From positions 372,001 to 436,000 of the forward strand of contig LNKV01000040.1 in NCBI GenBank assembly GCA_001465935.1: a stretch of DNA of 64,000 nucleotides. Reading direction: 5' to 3'. Position numbers and translations under genes: made by a program. Position 1 is the first letter of the stretch. Every line of letters starts with the position of its first letter. The notes beneath the pieces were generated by a model, which was not told the DNA's origin, did no database searches, and saw only the letters and a list, made by a program, of their open reading frames with translations. The DNA is from Clarireedia homoeocarpa. Lineage: Eukaryota; Ascomycota; Leotiomycetes; Helotiales; Rutstroemiaceae. This document shows positions 12,311 to 24,529 of this stretch, one piece after another.

Positions 12311-14013
12311 TTATCTCTCCCGTCTCCGGGGCGCGCTTCGGATGATATTGTCCACCCGGAGAAGAAGCTAAGTAATCGTCAGTATAGATCAAAGAGTCAT
12401 ATGAGCGGATTTCACGAACCTCTGCTGCTTCAGAAGCAGATGAGACCACTGCTCTCTTCAACTTGTAACTTTCAATTACACCGAGTTCTCGCATATCCGT
12501 AATCCCTCCCCCTGGTGTGAGAAGATCTAGTCCATAGGTGGTCAAGCCATCATAGATAGCAGATCGAAGTCTAGCAACTAAATCACTGGAGTCATAGCCA
12601 GCATTGTCAGCCAGGATGGTTGGAAGTTGACGCAACGCGTTTGCGAAGGCCCCAACAGCAATTTGCTTCTTTCCATCCACTTTCACCGCAGCACCCTCAA
12701 CAGCCTTGGCCATCAACATCTCCGCACAGCCTCCGCCTAAAGTCGTTCTTGGCTCTTTTACCGTTTGCGAAAGGACAGCAAGAGCATCATGGAGCGATCT
12801 TTCGGCCTCGTCAAGTAATTGCTCGGTGGCGCCTCTTAGGACAATAGTGCAGGCTTGACCAGCAGCTACACCAGAGAACTTGATGAGGGTATCTTCACCA
12901 ATGATTACTTCTTCGATTAAATCACAGTGACCAAGCTTGACCTGGTCCGGGTGATCGAAAGTAGAAGTGATCTCGCCGCCAGTGACCAAGGCCAGTCGTT
13001 CTATGCCGTCGAAGTCAGCGTGCTCGATTGACATGATACCAGCATCTGAGAAAAGTTGCTCAGGCCAATTATAGATCAGCTGTCTGTTGATGAAACAGTT
13101 TATGCCATGTGCCTTGATCTTGTCAACCTTCGCCTTCATCTTATCCCTTTCAGCCTTCTCTAACTCAGCTAGCTTTCCGGTCGAAGTGACCTTTACTCTA
13201 GCGCCAAAAATCTTGATTTTATCTGTGTCCATGGCAGTGTTGGCTACAAGGATTTTGGCTTTCTCTAATCTCTTAGGCTGATTGACTCCAATCTTTTTGT
13301 CTAGAATGAAGCCTTCATCTAGATACGAATCACTTAATTTTCCACCAGCCTTTTTAATGATTTGAATGTGACTGAGGTTAGACGAGCCCTTCATTCGCAA
13401 CACAGCATCGCAGGCTAACTCGGCGAAGTGAGTTCGATCTTGAGATAGAACTTTAGAGCTCAAGGTTGTCCTTGCGATAGCTAACAAGTCTTTCTTGAAA
13501 GCGTCTGGGTTCTTGCTGTGGTCCACCGCCGACTTCTCTAACGCTGCTAAAGCTGCCTGACTTGCTATTCTGTAACCTTCGATAATGGTCTGCGGGTGTA
13601 TCTTTTTGTCTACCAGCTTTTCGGCTTCTCGCAGAAGCTCTGCCGCCAAAACTGTAACGGATGTAGTGCCATCTCCAACTTCGTCGTCCTGGACTTTCGA
13701 GATGTTGACCAGAACTTTGGCAGCAGCATTATCTAAGGCAATAGCTTTGAGAATAGTAGCGCCATCGTTTGTGACCAAAATCTCTCCTGTGCTCGCACTT
13801 TGTAGGATCTTGTCCATGCCCTTTGGTCCTAGGGTTGACTTGACTATCGAAGCGGTTAGTTAGCATAATATACCCCTCATAGGGACTGAGCATCTGGAAC
13901 TTACCTAGATCCCCTACGGCAATAGCACCGACGAATGCAGAGAGACGTGCATTCTCTCCCTTCTCCTCCGTCGTGCCGTCTTCAAAAATTTGGGTAGGGT
14001 TGAACGAAGCCAT
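12311..14013 (-). CDS. CCT2: CCT2, beta subunit of the TRiC/CCT chaperonin
   Basis: Three exons, 14013-13905, 13843-12420 and 12367-12311, give 529 residues, the normal length for the family. The start is the ATG of MASFNP, because the longer upstream frame adds non-family residues. Family motifs include GDLVKSTLGPKGMD across the first splice, the ATP-binding NDGATIL and GDGTTS segments, and a C-terminal exon encoding LLLRVDNIIR and a basic tail. Reading through the last intron would give a wrong C-terminus, so the 57-base last exon is well supported. The chaperonin folds actin, tubulin and WD40 proteins in the cytosol. The gene is divergent from eIF3b across 474 bases. Confidence 0.95.
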
Positions 14014-14487
14014 TTTGCCTGGGTCGAGATCGTTTTTATTTTTTTGGGCAAACACTCTTGTCGCCGCGTAAAGTTCTATGGGGTGCGCGTCGTGTAGTAA
14101 TCGCTAATGTGCCTCTAAAAAGTTCGTTAGCTCGCACACGAAAATTAAAGTTGTGGGAATATTCGAGTTTATGAGCTCCTGACGAGAGCCTTGTTGGTTG
14201 ACTGGAATCCTCACCCAATTAATTACAACGAAGTTTTCCTTAAGAGCTCCGATTTTTGTACCTTAGATATTTAGATATCTACACTAGATTTTTGCTATAG
14301 AGATCAGCAAATAACAAGACCACTCAAAGAACTTATCACGGATAAGTTTCTCTGTCTGCACCGAAGTGGGCTAGTGGGGTCAAAAATCCAAACGAATTCA
14401 CACAAACCGCAAGAGATTCTACGAACACAGTCGGACGAACAAAAGAACGCGCTCAACGCAGGTTATTGATCGCACTGAGTCGCAATC
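14014..14487. promoter_or_regulatory. Divergent promoter region between CCT2 and eIF3b
   Basis: This stretch lies between the start codons of two divergently transcribed housekeeping genes and must hold both promoters and both 5' UTRs. No coding frame is supported. I could not identify individual factor sites with confidence. Confidence 0.7.
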
Positions 14488-16822
14488 ATGGCGCCAAGTT
14501 TCGACCATCTCCCAGATCCTGAGGATGATGAGTTTGATGAGGAGGAGCTTGACTTTTCAGACCTAAGAGAACGATTTGAAGTTCAGCTTGAACAAGGACT
14601 CGACACCTTCGTGGTTATCGATGGCCTTCCTGAAGTCAACGAAGATACCAAGCCAAAGTTGATAAAATTCTTGTTAAGAAAACTGGACTCTGTTGGACAA
14701 ACAAGAAAAGATTCCATACATATGCCCATTGGAGAAGACGGCAAGTCGCACAAGTAAGTTCTAGTGGTCTTGCCCCTCCTCGACCATTATTTAACAAAAT
14801 AGATTCGCCTTTGTTGAATACTCCTCTCCCGCTGAGGCTGTGGCGGCATGCAAAGCCCTCGATGGCGTACCCCTCGATAAGAAGCATACTCTACGAGTCA
14901 ACAAGTTGACAGACATCGAACGATATGGGCGCGAAGGACGTATCGACGAGAAATATACTCCTCCACAGATTGAGGAGTTCACCGAAAAAGAACATTTGAG
15001 GTCATGGCTCGCAGACCCCAGCGGACGCGGACGAGACCAATTTGTTATGTACAAAGATGATAGGGTCGGAGTGTACTGGAACAACGAAAAGGATGCGCCT
15101 GAAAACATTGTCGATCGCCAACACTGGACTGAGTCTTTCGTACAGTGGTCGCCGCAGGGTACTTTCTTGACCTCGATGCATCAGCAAGGTGTACAGCTTT
15201 GGGGTGGACCATCATGGACTCGCCAAAAGCGTTTCGCCCATCCATTTGTCAACTTGGTCGATTTCTCGCCGGGCGAGAAATATATCACAACCTGGTCCAA
15301 CCGCCCAATTTCGATTCCGGAAGAAGGGCATCCAGCCTTATCAGTCGACGATGATGGAAAGAACTATGTTATTTGGGATATCGAAACCGGCAAACCACTA
15401 CGTTCCTTTACCAACCTTGATTTGCCAAGTAATAGTGTTGATGCCGATGGTCAGCCTATCAAGAGAAAGATTCAATGGCCAGCTTTCAAATGGTCTTCAG
15501 ATGACAAGTATGTTGCCAGACTGACTCAAGGGTCGTCGATATCAGTCTACGAGCTGCCTAGGATGAATCTGTTAGACAAGACGTCAATCAAGATTGACGG
15601 TGTGATGGACTTCGATTGGGCACCAGCTACGCCTCATCGTGAGGGTGTCAAGCATTACGAGCAGCTCTTCTGCTACTGGACCCCTGAAATTGGCAGCAAC
15701 CCTGCCAAGGTCGGATTAATGAGCATCCCATCTAAGGAAATTGTTCGAACCTTAAATCTCTTCAGTGTTACCGACGCCAAGCTTCACTGGCAATCCGATG
15801 CTTCATACTTGTGTGTGAAGGTTGATAGGCATTCTAAGTCAAAGAAGTCCCTAGCAACCAGTCTAGAGATCTTCCGTGTAAGAGAAAAAGGAGTTCCTGT
15901 TGAAGTTGTTGACTCAATCAAAGACACTGTCATCAACTTTGCATGGGAACCTAAGGGTGACCGATTCGTCATTATCACCACTGCTGAAGTGGTTGCCGCC
16001 ACAGCTGTTCCACCCAAAACCTCTGTTGCATTCTACTGTCCAGAGAAGGTCAAGGGTAGTGGTGTTGGCAATTTCAAGCACATCCGCACATACGACAAAA
16101 AGAACAGCAATGCCATTTACTGGTCTCCCAAGGGACGATTTGTCATCGTAGCTACGGTTCACTCCCAGCAAAGTTTCGACATGGAGTTCTACGATATGGA
16201 CTTTGAGGGGGAGAAACCGGAAAATGAGAAGGATTTGACCGCTAACCTACAGCTCATGAACACCGCCGATCATTATGGTGTAACTGACATTGACTGGGAC
16301 CCAACTGGACGCTTCGTTGCCACTAGTGCTAGTATCTGGAAGCACACCGTAAGTTTCAGCAGAATGCATCTCAAGTGATAGTATGCTAATAATGTTTAGA
16401 TGGAAAATGGCTACCATTTATACGACTTCAAAGGCGAGCAGCTCCGTGAGGAACCTGTCGAGAAGTTCAAGCAATGGCTCTGGCGTCCTCGACCACCAAC
16501 ACTACTCACCAAGGAGGAACAAAAGCAGATTCGCAAGAACCTTCGTGAATACAGCAAAGTCTTCGACCAAGAGGATGCAGACCGCGGTGCATCTGCTGAT
16601 CTTGCTGTCGTCGAACACAGACGTAGGCTCCTGGACGAATGGTTGGCTTGGAGAGCTGCTATTGAGGAGGAAGTTAAAGAAGAGCGCCAAGCAAGAGGTC
16701 TACCTCTTGATCCACTGGAGAATTTGAAATCAAAATTGGCGGATGATAGCGATGGACAGGCGATTGAGATCGAGGAGATTGTTGAGGAGATCATTGACGA
16801 GACGGAGGAGATTGTCTCGTGA
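14488..16822 (+). CDS. PRT1: eIF3b, translation initiation factor 3 subunit B (Prt1)
   Basis: Three exons, 14488-14753, 14803-16348 and 16400-16822, give 744 residues, the usual fungal length. An acidic N-terminus precedes an RRM at about residues 40-125, split by the first intron. A WD40-type beta-propeller occupies about 160-640, and a charged helical tail closes the protein. The tail contributes to binding of the eIF3i and eIF3g subunits in studied homologues. eIF3b is the scaffold of eIF3 and contacts the 40S subunit during initiation. Both introns are short with standard GTAAGT donors. Nothing appears truncated. Confidence 0.95.
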
Positions 16823-17350
16823 AAAGTCTAATCCTTGCGTATATCAAAAGATCTGTTTTCCATTTCTCTCCTTTACGTTCGTGTAGGGATTGGAGTTGCT
16901 AAAAGCATCGGCATTGGTTTCCAGAGCCGATGGATATTCCTATCAGCTCATGAGGTGCATATGCATAGATGAATAGTAAATGCTTCTAACTTTCACATTC
17001 GGATGCTATAAATCTTGCGTCATCTTATATCTTATTGTCAGCCACAATCATGGTGTCAATAATGACCGTGTGCATATTCTCTAGAAGCACAACCTAGTGC
17101 TTATCCCAGCCAAGCGGTCTTAGAGAGCACTCACGCAGCAGATGTTAGTCTCTTGTTGGGATACGATACCCAAATATCAAACCACTTCCCCAAGTATTGA
17201 GATGCAAAATACAGATCTTCATCACGCCGAGAAACATATTTACCAAATATACACTGTATCATTTCCATGTGAGTCTATCTATACTTTTCTCATTCCTCCA
17301 GTGCCCTTCCAATGCAACTCTACCATCACCTTCCATCTCATTTTCTGTAC
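16823..17350. other. Convergent 3' flanks of eIF3b and the S28 peptidase gene
   Basis: The two genes converge here, so both terminators should lie in this stretch. I see no coding frame, repeat or clear hairpin. Short T-rich and A-rich patches could hold polyadenylation signals. Confidence 0.55.
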
Positions 17351-19594
17351 CTACCATCCTGCTTTCAGCCACTTCTTTACCGTCCTGATCTCCCACAAGT
17401 GCGCTTGTTGGATAAACGGTGGCTCCGCACTTATATTCTTGATCCCGTATGAGTCCCAGTGGTGACCCGCTCCTGTGATTAGGTATTCAGGGTGCAGATC
17501 GGATGATATGCGCGGACTGGTCGCGTTGTGCGAATGGTAACAGAGGTCGAGCCATACATCGCTTGCTGGGAAGATTGGTTATAGGTGTCAGTATAGGAAA
17601 GGAAATAACTTCACATTGGAGAAAGGGCATAGAAAAGGTGCTTACCACCGTCGATGAAAGCTAGTCTTGGGGCAGAGAAATTGAACCCGCCGTATTGGTT
17701 CCAGAGGGTGGTGTTCACAACGGGCGGAAGGGCGTTGAATTTGCCAGGCGGGAACGCCCAGGTGCACCATTGTTGACTGGTGGGTGGATCAACATCTTAT
17801 GTGATTCAATTGAAGTGAGGAGATAACTTACGTGTATTCTGGTTGTAGGACCCTTGAGATCAGTGAAGGTCCGGTCTTAGGTGCAGCTTGATACGCGCCG
17901 AGCTCGAGACATGCTTTTATGGCGGTTAGTCAACTAAAATGTAAGAGATACTTGGAGAACGTACTTGTATATAGATACGAACGACCGGCTCCGTTTGATA
18001 TATCCGCCCAATATGTTTGGTTTTGAGTGCCGAAGCATGCTGTGCTATCGATGGGAGCACCGCCACATGATGGGATGAGAGCTGTCTTGATGTAATTGGC
18101 GTAGTTTCCTAAGTTCGTCCATGGCTCACCACCTGTGTAGTTTGCTAGGGCATAGTCCACTTCAGTGATGGCTTCGGGTGCATCCATATTAGTAACGTTA
18201 GAGCAGAAATTCCAGAAGTCATCCGAAGAGTATGCTAAGTTCCAGTTCAATTCTTGCCAGGTTCCCATTGGGTAGTTCATAGGGCCGCCAACTGGTCTTT
18301 GTCAGTGATCATTTTTGATAAGAGATCAATGGAAATCATACTAGGAAATCCAATGGTCATAGCAAAATCCCTAATATCTTTTAATTCACCAAGGCCAAAT
18401 ATCGACTTCAGTTGCTGGATAGCATGTGTGTTGTTGGTGGAGACAAGATGATCCATTTTGTCGATGATACCGTTGATGCTGGCAACGCAATCTTGGGGGG
18501 CATATTTCTGAATGGGGTTATACCTAAGAACGGGTTAGAATTCATGTATCCTTATTCGATGTCAGATCTTACCATTCTGGATACCCTACGACAGTTTTGA
18601 CCGGGGCACTAGCTGCTATGCCACCGAAGAACACTTCTGGATAGAGTCTAAATGCATATAGTCAGGTATTGCTCAATCGCTATAGCTCTACGCTTTCTGG
18701 TATATGATGATAGACACTTTTACATACTTGACTGATAATGCGGTCTGCCCCCCAGCTATATTATATGTTACTCTACTATCAAGGGGCGTATTTGATATTT
18801 AAGAGATCTAACCTAATGAGCCGCCATACCTGAAACATTGTTAGTAATCCAAATAACTAGGCTATGAGCTCGTTGGGTGAGAACTCACAATATCCATTTC
18901 GTATCTGGTGCCTTGATACTGGAATTGACACCAGGAAGAGTTATGTGTTGGGCGAAATAGACATTATCGGCAATGGCTGGGTTTGAGTCAGTCTATCAAC
19001 ACATCTATAGTTATATCATTGGATACGATAGCAAGAATCATACTCTGTTGATTGGTTAAATATGCCAACTGATCAGTTGTGCTGGTGTTGAATGGCCAGC
19101 TCTGACCATAATACCGATTTTCTAGGATTATTCCCAAGCCATTGGTGGCTTCCATGAGAATCTGGATGACTATGAAACGTCAAAAATCGTCCAAGTTATT
19201 GGCCAACTCTGAAACTTACTCCCGGTTTGTAGATTGCTGAATCTGTATTGAGCATTCGTTTCCCCTCCAATGTAGAGATACACGGGTCCTCCTGGTTTGT
19301 AGTATGTGGCATCAAAGAAATACCTTTGCTTAAATGTGGCGTTTGTATGAGGGGCATATATTGGGTCATTGGGGAAATGATCGATCTAAAGCATACAATC
19401 AGACTAAATGGAGAGATAGATCCAGACGCTCAACGAACCGGCATGTCTATCGTGTATGGCTGGTATGCCAATGCTGCTCTCCGGGACACTGAGACATCTG
19501 ATCGTTGCGAAGCACCATGCCTCGTCAATATAGAGGCACTTGTAGAACAGGCCAAGCCAGCGACTACACTTGTGAGGAGGATATTGCACTTCAT
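17351..19594 (-). CDS. Secreted serine peptidase, family S28 (prolyl carboxypeptidase/dipeptidyl peptidase II type)
   Basis: I read 12 exons from ATG 19594 to TAG 17351; every junction keeps frame. The N-terminus is a signal peptide (MKCNILLTSVVAGLACSTSA) and a short pro-region. Family sequence then begins at IDHF in the second exon (19385). The nucleophile motif YGGSLAGG is split over a 17-base exon (18829-18813) and a 28-base exon (18755-18728). The acidic catalytic region (GASDVW) and the catalytic His (GAGHHWDS) lie in the last exon. Several N-glycosylation sequons (NTT, NAT, NTS, NYT) agree with secretion. S28 enzymes cleave after proline near peptide ends, often at acidic pH, and serve extracellular protein breakdown in fungi. 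This is by far the most intron-rich gene of the window. Substrate preference cannot be read from sequence. Confidence 0.9.
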
Positions 19595-20510
19595 TTTTGC
19601 GGAGGTGGAATAAAAATGATAGAAGAGATGACGAAGGGCGAACATCTCACCAGTGGCGCCGAAGAGATGAGAAATATATAGCATATAGTGCCTTGCATCT
19701 TAACCATACTCAAACAGGCAGCTGAGGAAGCACGACTTTATGCCTCCACAATTTCTTTTAACGGCGATCAAGTTGGGCTTGATGACCACAGTAGCTTTGC
19801 ACCAAACCAGTAATAAAGACGTCTAACCTGGGACATGGGTGGGATAAGGCACACTGAGTTGAACTCATAGCCTTTCAAATTCTTCTTTCAAAGCACGTAT
19901 ATGCAGTCACGTCTCCGCAAAGGACCGGGTCTTGGCAGGGGTGCACCGAAGATAACCACTGATATTGTCCGATTTGCTCTGATTCCGAAAGGCTTCTCGT
20001 CTATCAGCTGATGGCGGTGGTCTTGATACCGAGCAGGTACAAGCGGACGAGTCTTTCAACTCTGTTCTTCATGTTGGAGCGGAATGAAAAGAATGCTTAT
20101 GCAGCGAATCACAGACCTCCTTCCTAATTCGTAGAAGCATAAGCCGTTGCCCAGACCTCGGCCGAAAGTTCGTATCTTCAACATCAACGTTTTCTTTTCT
20201 TGTCATCGTCACTGAGTACTGCGTTTTGTGTCTTGCAAAGTACATGAAACGGGAGAATGTGTCGCCCTGAAAGATGGATGATAATTGTCTAAATCGAAGT
20301 CTTAGAATGACGGTGCATGAACGACCATTCCATCAGCCGCATCTTATCAATTGAGTCATTGCATGGACTTTCCCAATCAGGTTCGATAATCCTGAAGCCA
20401 GGAAATCGGCAATATATATACATCGAGTGAATTTCATCTTGTAGCTACATTGAAGCGATTATCTATCTGTATTCCTGCGTGATTCTTTCACTCTATTGTA
20501 TCTAATCGAC
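19595..20510. other. Intergenic: S28 peptidase promoter and upstream flank of the DUF3445 gene
   Basis: Between two divergent genes. No frame in this stretch is supported as coding. An imperfect T-loop-like sequence near 20378 was considered for a tRNA and rejected, because no acceptor or anticodon arm can be drawn around it. Confidence 0.55.
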
Positions 20511-20724
20511 ATGTGGGAAATGACATTTCCTCACATTGCAATGCTGTTCTGGTTACAGTCTCCGGCGCGGTAACCGTGGCACTTTTTTTATCATGGCGGG
20601 CATATTTTCAATCAAGGAGGAGACCAACGGGAAGCATGGTATGGCAATTCAATCCTCATCTCCCATCAGTCATAGACGTAGTCGTCCCTCATCATCAAGC
20701 GATCCTACCAGTGAAACGATCTGA

Positions 20725-22101
20725 ATGACCACGAGATTTACTGATGAGACCCAGACCGATTTGAAGGATGAGAAAACCTCTAGACTGGGGAGAGATGCGT
20801 CTATCATTCCGCTTGAGGGGTTTGATTGGCGTACCAAAGAGCCGGTCAAAATCAGACCTTTCAAGCCCAAGTACCATTTAACGATGGGTAAGCTCCCTAC
20901 AAGCAATTATATTTCATTCTAGCATTAGTCCCGTTCAGCCACTCTCCTGTGATACAGGGACCGTTCTCATCAAGTGCATTCAACTGGATTGTGGTTATTC
21001 GCGACACTTGCATTCGCATTCACCATTGAGACCACATACTTTCCCAAACCACCACCACGATACTTGATTCTTTATCCTTGAATCTCCTTCCAAAACTCTC
21101 CTCGGCAATACCCTTTGCCCAGAATGTCGCTGACAGTAACCAGGGCTCCAATCAAGCAACCCTTCTGAACTTATCGAAATGGACAAAACCTATCTTAGCC
21201 GCCTTGCACTCCGCAAAGAAGTCATAGCCAACCATCGTCCCACTGTTCTGCAAGCCCTGCCTTCATCCTACGCTGCTATCAGGGAACTTTACACATACCT
21301 CTTGATGACATACCTCCCCACTCGCTTTCCAACCATGTACAATCTATCCCCAGACAAGTCCGCATTGCTTAACAAAAGTACTTCTCAACACCTTGCACTC
21401 AATCCCAAGTCACCGTTTGAAGCTTTACAAATACTCGGTGAAAACGTTGATACCGATTTCCTCTTTCTTGTCCCATCTCTTGATGGTGACGGATATATCC
21501 TCGGAGGGTTCATATGTTGTTTTCCTAGCGGTTTCGACTCCGAATCATTACTTGGGAAGAAAATCCGTGATATTCATGGACCTGTACCAGGCTATAAAGA
21601 GAGGTTAGAGAAGAGCATGTATAGAAGTTTCGATCGATTAGAAGTAGGAAAGGTAGTTAAGAGGGTTAATGTAAGCTCTTACTTGTTCAACTTTCTCACG
21701 AGATGATTACTGATCTCATGTTATTGGTCAATAACTACCCACGATCGATTGTTCGCCGCAAGTGGAAATCATTTATATGAAGGCGAGGAAGCTCAAGCGG
21801 AAGATATTGAAATCAATAATGTCTGTTGCCCCTGTCTTGAACTGCCAGAAGTTCCACCTAACATATTTAGACATATCTTCGCTGTGAACGACAGCTTGTG
21901 CATCGGCTTCCAGAAACCAAAGCTCTAGTTTTCTCATTTAAAACGTATCTAACACCACTTACACAAATCAAAGCAGAAGGGCTCGGAGAGGAGTTAGCAA
22001 CTGCTATTGATGGGTTGAAGGAGGGGAATGTGCCATCAATGCATTTCTACAAGAGAGGGGTCGTGTGGGGCGAGAAGGTAAAAGAATATTTGAGAAGTTG
22101 A
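20725..22101 (+). CDS. DUF3445 (haem-dependent oxidative N-demethylase-like) gene, possibly decaying
   Basis: Family sequence is continuous across exons ending at 20887, 21144-21670, about 21725-21811 and about 21862-22101 (GFDWRTKEP, RPFKPKYHL, SRLALRKEV, LGENVDTDFLF, THDRLFA, GNHLYEGEE, YKRGVVWGE). These match PF11927-type proteins, which bind haem. Two problems are visible. The intron after 21670 has a good GTAAGC donor and a CTGAT branch region, but no AG before the Trp codon at 21725. The 5' end is also unclear: a membrane-anchor-like segment at 20540-20640 lies in another frame, and the two could be joined by an intron at about 20640-20755 (GTATGG...CCCAG), but no ATG opens that frame. 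The next intron has a weak GTCTGT donor. It is either a pseudogene, a sequence error or an unusual splice. Confidence 0.7.
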
Positions 22102-24529
22102 TGGGCGACGTGGTCGTATAGAAGGTAAAAGCCAGGGATGTAGATTATCAGTGTTAGGTTCAGTATACAGTTTAAGAAGTGAGCTGTGTAAACGACGATA
22201 AACATAAGATCGAAATCCATGCTAGATGATGCATATGGTTCATATAATCCATTCAAAATAGTGAGTTGGCTGTGGTGAAGAATTATACCAGTGTGGTAGA
22301 GGCGGTCAACTAAATTTAGAATGAACAAACACGACAAATCAGAGGATTGGTAGGTTTACTTTGAGGGCAGCAACTCCAGAGAAGGCATATATCATGTCAT
22401 CTACCGACCAAGGAGAAGGAGATGGATTAGGTGATCATATTTTCTAAGATATCAACCGCGGTTTTTTCAAAGCCGGGGCCATGACTACCACGTCTGAATA
22501 TCCGAGTAGGTAGAGACACCAATATTATACAGCTACAAGCCTCCAGCATAGTACGGATATTCAAGAAGGCCCCGATGAAACTCTATGGATGTTTAAGAAA
22601 GTATGTAACCTCAGCTGATTCCCAACTTTTCAAGAAGGTCGAAACGACTTCTCAAAGTCAGGCGCCCAGCAACGGGTTGTGAAGTATTCTTCGCCAGCGC
22701 GAAAACATCTCGTTCTATTAAAAAAAACGAGTGTCGTTAAGTAATGTTTTTGTAAAGCTGGCGTGGAGGAAGATATGAATGGTAAGAGAAAATAGACGAA
22801 TGGATGCGTCGGAACCCCAATTCTATTCCTACCACATACATGCATCAAACATGTTTGATGAATTTAGGACCACCTCATATCGCCTCACCTTCGTACATGT
22901 ATATTTCAGACCGTCTGCACACTGTCCTGCCTGCACTCGACTCTGCAACGAGTTATTTGCTGAGAGGAAGGTTACGTGGCATGGTGCCAAGCGTTTGAGG
23001 TCTCGCAGACAGGAAGGATGTCAACCGGATTGATAGCAGGTGGTAGGTTGCGACAGATTGACAATTCAAAGTAGAGGTGTCGAGATGCTCAATATGCCGA
23101 CTGGACATTGAAGAAAAATTGGCTGGATTATTTATTAGACAGAAGTCGAAGAATTTTGCGAAGAAAAAGTTCCTTTAAAATTCACGATGCTACAAGCGAG
23201 ACGCTAAGACGTTGTTGTGGCTGTAGCAGTAGCTCCCACGCGATGTCATATCCTCTAAAAGATACTACTTGGATTAGATATCAAAACAACTCAAAAAATT
23301 GGGAATAAACCTGAACAATGAGATTTGGATATAGAAAAGCATTAGTCACCTGATAGCTTAAATACCATATCAAAAATTCGATTTCTCGATTTGATAGACA
23401 TTTTTGAATAAAAGACCTTTTCGGATGTGTCGTCTTTTTCGGACATCGCGTGGCTCCTTTTGTGGCTGGTGAGACTAGCGCTCAAGCAAGATGTTGGACA
23501 GAGAATCATGAGATCGTATCTCAGGATGCGGGGTGTACCTGAAAGGCCTTCTTAGCTTTTTTCAACCTTGCTATCGATATGTTCGATTCTTGGTCCGGAC
23601 ACCAACGATTGCCTCTGCATTGGTGGGGAATCTGTGAATACAACGCCGGCTGTAGGTTGGGACAGAGAAATCTAGCTGTCACCTGTCAGGAACCCATTCC
23701 GCTTCTATGCCCTTGTGCATTCATCCTCAATGCCATTCACCCAACGGAAGAATGTCGATTCTTTGTTAAAGCTTTTCCAGGCTTCCTAGGTAAAGGAGGA
23801 TGAATGGCGCCATCACTTTGCTGCAACCTTGGAAGACTCGTGCATTTTCATTACGTTTTAGTTCCCCTGCCCGGCTCCATAACTCTTTTTGGCTGGAATT
23901 TTCTCTCAGCTTTTGTGTCCACGGGCGCTTTCTGTTGGCTTTCGAAGGAAGGATGGCCGGTCGATCAAGAATTTTACACCGCTGCTACACTCACATTGAG
24001 CTCGTGTAGGTAGCCTTACTTGGGCCACGGAGATCCTTGTTTCCGCTCAGTTATGAGGTTCTGTGCAAATATTGGGAGCTGTTTAGAGGCTCTTGGAGCC
24101 TCGGGGCACAGTCGTCTCTCCTAAGCTCTTGTCTAGTTCTGGTCCCAGCTGTACATTTGAAGTGCCACATGATGGAGTAAAGGAATTTATTGATTCTAGT
24201 GAATCACTTGGCTGGCAAATCCAGACACTAAGGTGGTATGAAGTAGAGTATGTAATACCTTTTCTTTCCGATTGTACGATGTCCCTGGTGTTGGTTGGTC
24301 TTACGTTTAAATCCAGTTTCCCCGCAATATCAGACCCTCCAGCTTCGACACTCACCTTTTCTTATAATATCGCGCCATACAAGAGTATCATTGACTCATT
24401 ATAGCAGACCTGGGAGCCCAGTCTTATATATTATTACCCCGTCATCTTGAGTAAATTCTAACACGAGGTTCTTCTATCAACTCGCGCAAAAGCAGCATTC
24501 ACCTCAAGATATATTGAAGATATTTCAGC
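22102..24529. other. Gene-free stretch between the DUF3445 and DUF3602 genes
   Basis: Short frames occur (for example 22779-23033, 23579-23803, 23800-24013 and 24093-24404), but none shows family motifs or believable exon structure. The DNA is rather AT-rich around 23100-23420. I see no repeat arrays, transposon ends or RNA genes. A decayed gene cannot be excluded. Confidence 0.5.

Noticed and set aside
20370..20400. T-arm-like sequence suggestive of a tRNA
   Set aside because: The stem-loop has a nine-base loop, and no D-arm, anticodon arm or acceptor stem can be drawn upstream.
23579..24013. Consecutive plus-strand open frames considered as exons of one gene
   Set aside because: They overlap in different frames, no convincing splice sites join them, and no motif is recognisable.
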